5,698 bases of DNA, from NCBI GenBank assembly GCA_018609185.1, contig JAHCSD010000048.1, positions 1-5,698 on the forward strand, written 5' to 3'. The stretch comes from Patescibacteria group bacterium. GTDB lineage: Bacteria > Patescibacteriota > Minisyncoccia > JAHCSD01. The notes under the pieces were generated by a model. The model searched no databases. It had not been told where the DNA came from and worked only from the letters and a program-made list of their open reading frames with translations. Made by a program: the position numbers and the translations under genes. This document shows, in pieces, positions 1 to 3,999 of the stretch. Position 1 is the stretch's first letter, and every line of letters begins with the position of its first letter.

Positions 1-245
1 AGAGGAGTCGTTCCTAGTACGAGAGGACCGGAACGAACTAACCTCTGGTGTACCAGCTGTTCCGCCCGGAGCATTGCTGGGTAGCTATGTTGGGACGGGA
101 TAAGCGCTGAAGGCATATAAGCGCGAAGCCTCCCTCAAGATAAGGACTCATAGGTTGGTCGAAGATGACGACCTTGATAGGGCGCAGGTGTAAGCTCAGT
201 AATGAGTTAAGCCGAGCGCTACTAATAACCATTTATACTTGGCTA
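1..245 (+). rRNA. rrl: 23S ribosomal RNA, 3' end (partial)
   Basis: This is the last part of the large-subunit rRNA, domain VI. The sarcin-ricin loop, the universally conserved elongation-factor binding site, is visible at 16-29 (AGTACGAGAGGACC). The usual bacterial continuation follows, ending in the conserved CTACTAATA at 219-227 near the 3' terminus. By analogy with E. coli, where about 27 nt run from this motif to the end, the mature 3' end falls around 245; that boundary is an estimate. The 5' part lies outside the window. Short reading frames across this stretch are not genes. Confidence 0.97.
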
Positions 246-267
246 GTAATTAGTGACGAGATTTATA

Positions 268-406
<139 letters not shown>

Positions 407-461
407 ACCCCGCGAGAAGCCAGAACGCGAACACGCGCGTTCGCGACTTCTAACGGGGTTT
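407..461 (+). terminator. rRNA operon hairpin terminator
   Basis: A long GC-rich hairpin follows directly after the 5S processing stem. ACCCCG (407-412) pairs with CGGGGT (454-459), AGAAG (415-419) pairs with CTTCT (447-451), and an inner GAACGCG (423-429) pairs with CGCGTTC (436-442), with small internal loops between. Only TTT follows immediately, so it is a less typical intrinsic terminator and is probably backed up by the next hairpin. Confidence 0.7.
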
Positions 462-487
462 ACTCTTTATGAAAAAACACCTATACT
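459..487 (+). promoter_or_regulatory. Sigma70-like promoter for the membrane protein gene at 519
   Basis: A -35 box TTTACT (459-464) is separated by 17 nt from a -10 box TATACT (482-487). Against TTGACA/TATAAT this gives 4 of 6 and 5 of 6 matches at ideal spacing. Transcription would begin near 494, inside the loop of the hairpin at 471-516. The transcript would therefore lack the 5' arm and leave the ribosome binding site unpaired. No experimental support; inferred from pattern and position. Confidence 0.5.
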
Positions 488-516
488 TTCGGTATAAAGG
501 TATAAGGTGTTTTTTC
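471..516. terminator. Second hairpin, bidirectional terminator-like, overlapping the next gene's leader
   Basis: GAAAAAACACCTATAC (471-486) pairs with 500-516, with one bulged A at 504. Three more A-T pairs (487-489 with 496-498) close a 6-nt loop. The 3' arm ends in TTTTTT and the 5' arm begins with AAAAAA, so the structure can act as an intrinsic terminator on either strand. The 3' arm also contains the probable ribosome binding site (AAGGTG, 504-509) of the gene starting at 519, and the 5' arm contains that gene's probable -10 box. Confidence 0.7.
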
Positions 517-518
517 AT

Positions 519-1334
519 ATGCTGCGTCTTTACAAACGACTTCTTATAGGTCTCATTACACTCATTGTTCTCGGAGTGCCACTGGTTTACTTCGCTTTTA
601 CTCTTCTTTCTGAACCCGAGTCTACTTGTGTTGACAATATTCAAAACCAGAACGAAGAAGGGATTGATTGCGGGGGCGACTGTCCGTTTCCGTGTCCTAT
701 AGATGCACGCGATAGCATTGAAGTTGCGAGCACACATATCCTGCCCATAGGACAAAACGTGTATGACATAGCTATTAGGGTGAGGAATCCAGACTTAGAG
801 CTTGGGATGACAAATATTAACTATACGCTCGCAATCAATGACATAACGGGAGAACCGATTACTATCCTTAGAGGAAGGGGATTTCTTTTGCCGAAAGAGG
901 AGTTTTATATCATCGCGCCAGCGGTTCAAATGGCGCGGGCCCCGGGCTCTGCCAGTGTGATGTTTGACGATATCACATGGGGACGGCCCGTGGTGGATAA
1001 TCCCCAGTTTGAAATCATTAACTCTGTGTACCAGACACTTCCCGCGGGAAGCATTTTTGCAAGCGAGGCCACGGGAGTTGTCAGAAACAACTCAACGTTT
1101 GGTTTTGACAGCGTGACCGTCTCAATCCTTCTCTCTGACGAGAGAGGGGACCTCATAAGCATAGCTACAAGCGAGGTCAATACGCTGCTTTCCGGGGAAG
1201 CAAGGTTTTTTAAAGTCACCTGGCCCGGGTCGTTTACTCGTCAAGTAAACGAAGTGCAAATGATTCCCCGAACAAATACCTTGGACGAACAGAATATTTT
1301 ACGACCTCCCCCGGAGGAGGAATTTAACTTGTAA
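519..1334 (+). CDS. Membrane-anchored protein with Cys-rich DCGG motif, function unknown
   Basis: The 271-residue product has a basic N-terminus (R3, K6, R7), one hydrophobic segment at about 8-30, and then an extracytoplasmic part. Just after the membrane is a Cys motif with C37, C51, C55 and C59 around DCGG (50-53). This motif often follows the membrane anchor in surface proteins of uncultured bacteria; paired disulfides or metal binding are both possible. The rest looks like two beta-sandwich units. Residues 68-155 contain YDIAIRVRNPD, reminiscent of LEA14/WHy-type domains. Residues 178-248 have the pattern of an FxLYD/DUF3426-like domain (GVVRNNS, LLSDERGDLI, SGEARFFKVTWP). The C-terminus is proline/glutamate rich. 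I chose ATG 519 because AAGGTG (504-509) lies 9 nt before it. A GTG at 507 would add four residues but fall inside the hairpin arm. No enzyme motif is visible; a structural or envelope-complex role is a guess. Confidence 0.9.
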   Translation: MLRLYKRLLIGLITLIVLGVPLVYFAFTLLSEPESTCVDNIQNQNEEGIDCGGDCPFPCPIDARDSIEVASTHILPIGQNVYDIAIRVRNPDLELGMTNINYTLAINDITGEPITILRGRGFLLPKEEFYIIAPAVQMARAPGSASVMFDDITWGRPVVDNPQFEIINSVYQTLPAGSIFASEATGVVRNNSTFGFDSVTVSILLSDERGDLISIATSEVNTLLSGEARFFKVTWPGSFTRQVNEVQMIPRTNTLDEQNILRPPPEEEFNL

Positions 1335-1345
1335 CCCGCTTCGTA

Positions 1346-1506
1346 AGACCTCTTGCAAAATAATAGTTCGTAGCGAAACTTCAGCTTTTTGAGCGAAAAT
1401 CGTGAAGCGCGAGGAAGCGTATACAGAGTATACGTTGACGAGCGGTGAACGATTTGCAGCCAAAAAGCTGAAGTTGCAGTAGGACGGCTTATTTTGTAAG
1501 GGGTCT
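1346..1506 (+). repeat. 161-bp imperfect palindromic element, copy 1 (inverted partner of 2928-3088)
   Basis: The element begins AGACCTCTTGCAAAATAA and ends TTATTTTGTAAGGGGTCT, 18-bp terminal inverted repeats matching at 16 positions. Its exact centre (1426) carries the perfect dyad CGTATAC-AGA-GTATACG. Across the two 80-nt arms 57 positions are complementary, including a perfect 12-bp block (1379-1390 with 1462-1473). A second copy lies in the opposite orientation downstream of gdh and is identical at 156 of 161 positions. It has no coding capacity. The shape suggests a MITE-like non-autonomous mobile element or a multicopy palindromic repeat of the REP/BIME kind. A TA dinucleotide precedes it at 1344-1345. 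Confidence 0.93.
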
Positions 1507-1523
1507 ATAATTTATTTATTCAT

Positions 1524-1552
1524 TTGATTTTTCTTATTGTCGGTGCTAGGGT
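1524..1552 (+). promoter_or_regulatory. Probable extended -10 promoter of gdh
   Basis: TTGATT (1524-1529) is followed after 17 nt by TAGGGT (1547-1552). The -10 box keeps only the three most conserved positions (T, A and the last T), but it is preceded by TGC, an extended -10 element. It ends 20 nt before the boxA-like motif at 1573, almost the same distance as in the stronger promoter at 3909-3937. An alternative is the perfect TATAAT at 1506-1511 on the edge of repeat copy 1, but no good -35 box lies upstream of it. Confidence 0.45.
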
Positions 1553-1572
1553 GGGGTTAGAGCCCTGGAAAC

Positions 1573-1606
1573 TGTTCTTTAATAAAACATAAAATCGAAA
1601 AGGAGG
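1573..1606 (+). promoter_or_regulatory. boxA-like leader motif and Shine-Dalgarno of gdh
   Basis: TGTTCTTTAATA (1573-1584) agrees with the rRNA boxA antitermination sequence (E. coli TGCTCTTTAACA) at 10 of 12 positions, both differences being C/T exchanges. Fourteen nt later comes AAAGGAGG (1599-1606), a strong Shine-Dalgarno. It favours GTG 1615 (8-nt spacing) over TTG 1612 (5 nt) or GTG 1618 (11 nt). The motif lies 42 nt from the chosen start codon, matching two other leaders in this window. Confidence 0.6.
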
Positions 1607-1614
1607 CAGAATTG

Positions 1615-2856
1615 GTGGTGAGAGAGAAGAGTCCGTATGAGAATACACTCGAGACATTTGACCGTGTTGCGGATCTTTTAGAGCTTGATGCATCGATTCG
1701 CTCGTTGATTAAGACTCCAGATAGATCGTTGATTGTAAAGATTCCCGTCGAGCTTGATAGCGGAGAGATTCATGATTTCAAAGGATTTAGAGTCCAACAC
1801 TCTACTGCCATGGGTCCCTCAAAAGGCGGCATTAGATACCATCCAGATGTGACGCTTGACGAAATAATGATGCTTGCGACGTTGATGGCATGGAAGACAG
1901 CGCTTTTTAATCTTCGTTTTGGCGGAGCCAAGGGCGGGGTAATATGCGATCCTAAAAAACTGTCTCGGGGAGAGCTTGAGCGTTTGACGCGGAGATACAC
2001 GACTGAAATTAGTACTATGATTGGACCCGATAAAGACATTCCCGCGCCTGATGTGGGAACAAACGAACAGATTATGGCATGGATGATGGATCAATATAGC
2101 CGAATGGAAAAGCGCGCGGTTCCTGGGGTTGTTACCGGAAAACCAATTTTACTTGGCGGTTCTCTTGGGAGACGAGAGGCAACTGGACGAGGATGCTACT
2201 TTACCGGACTTGAAGCCATGAGGGTTTTGAAAATGGATCCTAAGTCTGTTCGTGTTGCGGTCGAGGGATTTGGAAACGTGGGTTCGATTACCGCAGGGCT
2301 TATGTTCAAAGAAGGCGCAACAATAGTTGCGGTGAGTGATTCCTCTGGCGGGATCTACGACAAAAAGGGGTTAAACATCCCGTTACTTATTGAGCATAAG
2401 CAAAAGACTGGGTCGGTTCTAGGCTTTCCCGGGTCGGACAAGATGAGCAAGGAAGATATTTTTGGCGTAAGTTGTGATATCCTTGTCCCCGCAGCACTCG
2501 AAGCCTCAATCACGAAAGACAATGCGAGAGACATTCGTGCGCAGATTATCATTGAAGGCGCAAATAGCCCCGTTACCCCGGAAGCTGACGAGATCCTTGA
2601 AGCAAACAATAAATTTGTTATCCCTGATGTTCTTGCAAACGGCGGGGGAGTGGTGGTTTCCTATTTTGAGTGGGTAGAGAATCGCCAGTCATTTTACTGG
2701 ACAGAGAATGAAGTGAACGCCCGACTTGAAGAAAAAATGATAAATGTTTTCAGAGAGGTTTTGGCGCTTAACCAGGATAAAAAGATAGGAATGAGAATGT
2801 CGGCTTATATGTTGGCCATTAGGCGTCTCGCAGAAGCAACGCAGTGGCGTAGCTAG
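1615..2856 (+). CDS. gdhA: Glu/Leu/Phe/Val dehydrogenase family: glutamate dehydrogenase
   Basis: The product (413 residues from GTG 1615) should catalyse reversible oxidative deamination of glutamate to 2-oxoglutarate and ammonium in the cytoplasm, linking nitrogen and carbon metabolism. Its length fits the hexameric roughly 415-420 residue class. The N-terminal substrate domain shows GPSKGGIRYHP with K70, MAWKTAL with K94, GGAKGG with catalytic K106, and PAPDVGTN with catalytic D146. The nucleotide domain starts near 180 and has the Rossmann fingerprint EGFGNVGS (G218, G220, G223) and D242 at the end of the second strand. That residue alone does not settle NAD versus NADP. GANSP and the conserved serine S349 in VVVSYFEW complete the active site. 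No residue appears missing and the frame is intact. Leu/Phe/Val dehydrogenase activity is less likely given its length and full glutamate-type motifs. The gene has its own promoter, leader and terminator and is bracketed by inverted 161-bp repeats. Confidence 0.96.
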   Translation: MVREKSPYENTLETFDRVADLLELDASIRSLIKTPDRSLIVKIPVELDSGEIHDFKGFRVQHSTAMGPSKGGIRYHPDVTLDEIMMLATLMAWKTALFNLRFGGAKGGVICDPKKLSRGELERLTRRYTTEISTMIGPDKDIPAPDVGTNEQIMAWMMDQYSRMEKRAVPGVVTGKPILLGGSLGRREATGRGCYFTGLEAMRVLKMDPKSVRVAVEGFGNVGSITAGLMFKEGATIVAVSDSSGGIYDKKGLNIPLLIEHKQKTGSVLGFPGSDKMSKEDIFGVSCDILVPAALEASITKDNARDIRAQIIIEGANSPVTPEADEILEANNKFVIPDVLANGGGVVVSYFEWVENRQSFYWTENEVNARLEEKMINVFREVLALNQDKKIGMRMSAYMLAIRRLAEATQWRS

Positions 2857-2862
2857 TATTTT

Positions 2863-2892
2863 AAAAACCCAAAGAATTTCTTTGGGTTTTTT
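2863..2892. terminator. Intrinsic terminator of gdh
   Basis: A perfect 12-bp stem, AAAAACCCAAAG (2863-2874) with CTTTGGGTTTTT (2880-2891), encloses a 5-nt loop and ends in a T run. It starts six bases after the gdh stop codon. The A-rich 5' side also makes it usable on the opposite strand. It should separate gdh from the small gene at 3090. Confidence 0.9.
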
Positions 2893-2927
2893 GCAATTTT
2901 GCAAGATGCGTGGTATGAAAACAATAT

Positions 2928-3088
2928 AGACCCCTTACAAAATAAGCCGTCCTACTGCAACTTCATATTTTTGGCTGCAAATCGTTCACCGCTCGTCAAC
3001 GTATACTCTGTATACGTTTCCTCGCGCTTCACGATTTTCGCTCAAAAATCTGAAGTTTCGTTACGAACTATTATTTTGCAAGAGGTCT
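2928..3088 (-). repeat. 161-bp imperfect palindromic element, copy 2 (inverted relative to 1346-1506)
   Basis: The reverse complement matches copy 1 at 156 of 161 positions with no indels. The differences lie in the internal arms and next to the centre, not in the termini. The centre (3008) carries GTATAC-TCT-GTATAC. The copy starts 35 nt after the gdh terminator and ends two bases before the ATG of the next gene. Both copies place their AGACCCC end towards gdh and their AGACCTC end outwards. TA follows directly at 3089-3090, so the whole 1346-3088 block is flanked by TA on both sides. Such a TA duplication would suit IS630/Tc1-type insertion, but two bases are weak evidence. Confidence 0.93.
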
Positions 3089-3089
3089 T

Positions 3090-3287
3090 ATGAACTTTCT
3101 TATGAACAATATGATGGCGAAAATGGCAGGCATGAGTAAAGAAGACATGGAGAAGATTGCACGTCAAGGACTTTTTTCCATGATGAAGCCGGATGCATTT
3201 AAGCAGCTTACCGCCACCATGTCCGAAGAAGAGAAAGAGGAACTTGCGCGTTCCATGCGTGAGTGCATTGAAGTCCTAGAAGGATAA
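3090..3287 (+). CDS. Small hypothetical protein, 65 residues
   Basis: I do not recognise this protein. The 65 residues are methionine-rich at the N-terminus (M1, 5, 8, 9, 12, 15) and then read as amphipathic helical segments with many Lys and Glu residues (SKEDMEKIARQ, MSEEEKEELARSMREC). It has a single Cys near residue 58 and no membrane segment or signal peptide. Codon use and composition look like a real soluble helical protein. The ATG at 3090 overlaps nothing but lies two bases after repeat copy 2, whose terminal AGAGGT (3081-3086) is the only Shine-Dalgarno candidate, at short spacing. The internal ATGs at 3102, 3111 and 3114 have no better site. The CarS-like gene follows 43 bases after its stop and may be co-transcribed. 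Confidence 0.75.
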   Translation: MNFLMNNMMAKMAGMSKEDMEKIARQGLFSMMKPDAFKQLTATMSEEEKEELARSMRECIEVLEG

Positions 3288-3322
3288 CGTTCTTTGAAAT
3301 AGGGCTCTAGAGTCCAAGGAGG
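3288..3322 (+). promoter_or_regulatory. boxA-like leader motif and Shine-Dalgarno of the CarS-like gene
   Basis: CGTTCTTTGAAA (3288-3299) begins on the base after the preceding stop codon and matches the Gram-positive style of boxA (TGTTCTTTGAAA) at 11 of 12 positions. After a short dyad (GGGCTCTAGAGTCC, 3302-3315) comes AAGGAGG (3316-3322), 8 nt before ATG 3331. The motif begins 43 nt before the start codon. I found no convincing promoter 20 nt upstream, so transcription may come from the 65-aa gene. Confidence 0.6.
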
Positions 3323-3330
3323 ATTTCCGA

Positions 3331-3882
3331 ATGCATCACCTTATTGAGACGCTGTATTTCTTTTTACCCGCAATTGCTGCAAACGCGGCGCCCGTTTTTG
3401 CTTCCCGTGTTCCATTTCTTAATAAATATTCTTGTCCGCTCGATAGCGGCATAGAAGTAAACGGAAAACGAATTTTAGGGGATCACAAGACCGTACGGGG
3501 CGTGTGTGCGGCAATCCTGGTCGCTTATTCAGTGATCCTTTTGCAGAGATATGTCCTTACGAGATGGCTTTTTCAGGAATACGAGCTTATTGACTATACT
3601 TCGGCGGGCACTTTGCTTCTTTACGGTTTCGCGTTTGGATTTGGCGCAGTTCTCGGAGATATCTTCGGAAGCTTTTTAAAGCGAAGAATTGGGCTGGGTC
3701 CGGGCGAATGGATGCCCTATCTGGACCAAGCTGACTATATTATCGGAGTTTTATTCATATTTGTCTTTTTCTCGTTCCTTCCTACCGTCACCATTATTCT
3801 GCTTGCGCTTTGTGTTATTCCGTTTATCACGCTCGCAGGTTCGTATATATGCGCGAAAATAGGTATTAAAAAATCTATGTAA
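3331..3882 (+). CDS. CarS-like (DUF46) integral membrane CTP-dependent cytidylyltransferase
   Basis: The 183-residue membrane protein resembles CDP-archaeol synthase, which transfers CMP from CTP to a phosphorylated ether lipid and is distantly related to CdsA. Family features visible in order are an N-terminal membrane segment with AANAAPV (16-22), PLDSG (36-40), ILGDHKTVRG (48-57), a hydrophobic segment at about 58-71, and a segment at 92-110 leading into GDIFGSFLKRRIGLGPG (109-125). Then come the acidic LDQADYIIG (131-139) and two C-terminal hydrophobic segments (about 137-150 and 153-174). D110, S114, K117, R118, R119, D132 and D135 are the likely catalytic and metal-binding set. Length is close to archaeal members. 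Bacterial homologues exist whose lipid substrate is unproven, so I infer only activation of a polar lipid precursor with CTP, not archaeol synthesis. ATG 3331 has a strong Shine-Dalgarno, and the stop codon overlaps the terminator. Confidence 0.88.
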   Translation: MHHLIETLYFFLPAIAANAAPVFASRVPFLNKYSCPLDSGIEVNGKRILGDHKTVRGVCAAILVAYSVILLQRYVLTRWLFQEYELIDYTSAGTLLLYGFAFGFGAVLGDIFGSFLKRRIGLGPGEWMPYLDQADYIIGVLFIFVFFSFLPTVTIILLALCVIPFITLAGSYICAKIGIKKSM

Positions 3883-3910
3883 ACCCCGGGTTAAATTTCC
3901 CGGGGTTTTT
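3881..3910. terminator. Intrinsic terminator of the CarS-like gene
   Basis: AAACCCCGGG (3881-3890) pairs perfectly with CCCGGGGTTT (3899-3908) around an 8-nt loop, with TTTTT at 3906-3910. The 5' arm begins inside the TAA stop codon (3880-3882). The T tract shares two bases with the -35 box of the next promoter. Confidence 0.92.
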
Positions 3911-3937
3911 GACATATGAATAAATCTGTACTACAAT
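3909..3937 (+). promoter_or_regulatory. Strong sigma70-type promoter of the acylase gene
   Basis: TTGACA (3909-3914) is a perfect -35 box. After exactly 17 nt comes TACAAT (3932-3937), 5 of 6 matches to the -10 consensus. Transcription should start near 3944, so the boxA-like motif at 3957 would lie about 13 nt into the transcript. This is the best promoter in the window. Confidence 0.8.
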
Positions 3938-3956
3938 AAACCGTTCTATAAAAAAG

Positions 3957-3994
3957 CGTTCTTTAAAAACTAAAAGTGATTGAAAGAAGGTGAT
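3957..3994 (+). promoter_or_regulatory. boxA-like leader motif and Shine-Dalgarno of the acylase gene
   Basis: CGTTCTTTAAAA (3957-3968) is a boxA-like sequence 19 nt after the promoter's -10 box. A near copy, CGTTCTATAAAA (3942-3953), lies 15 bp upstream, at or before the expected start of transcription. Fourteen nt after the motif, AAAGAAGGTGAT (3983-3994) matches the sequence complementary to the usual bacterial 16S 3' end (AAAGGAGGTGAT) at 11 of 12 positions. The motif starts 43 nt before ATG 4000. Confidence 0.62.
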
Positions 3995-3999
3995 AGGAG

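Noticed and set aside
461..472. TACTCTTTATGA upstream of the gene at 519 as a fourth boxA.
   Set aside because: Only about 9 of 12 matches, 58 nt rather than 42-43 nt from the start codon, and it lies upstream of the likely transcription start.
450..755. Minus-strand open frames opposite the membrane protein gene (also 926-1219).
   Set aside because: Antisense shadows of a well-supported gene, without ribosome binding sites or recognisable protein features.
1435..1440. TTGACG in repeat copy 1 as a -35 box.
   Set aside because: No -10-like hexamer occurs 16-18 nt downstream on the same strand.
1346..3088. CRISPR-like or direct-repeat array interpretation of the 161-bp copies.
   Set aside because: Only two copies, inverted, far apart and enclosing a gene; there is no spacer periodicity.
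2899..3093. Open frame of 64 codons running through repeat copy 2.
   Set aside because: It consists almost wholly of the palindromic element, has no ribosome binding site, and is not kept as a reading frame in copy 1.
1558..3309. TAGAGCCCT in the gdh leader (1558-1566) and its reverse complement AGGGCTCTA in the CarS-like leader (3301-3309).
   Set aside because: A 9-bp match at different positions relative to boxA in each leader; too short to separate from chance without other examples.
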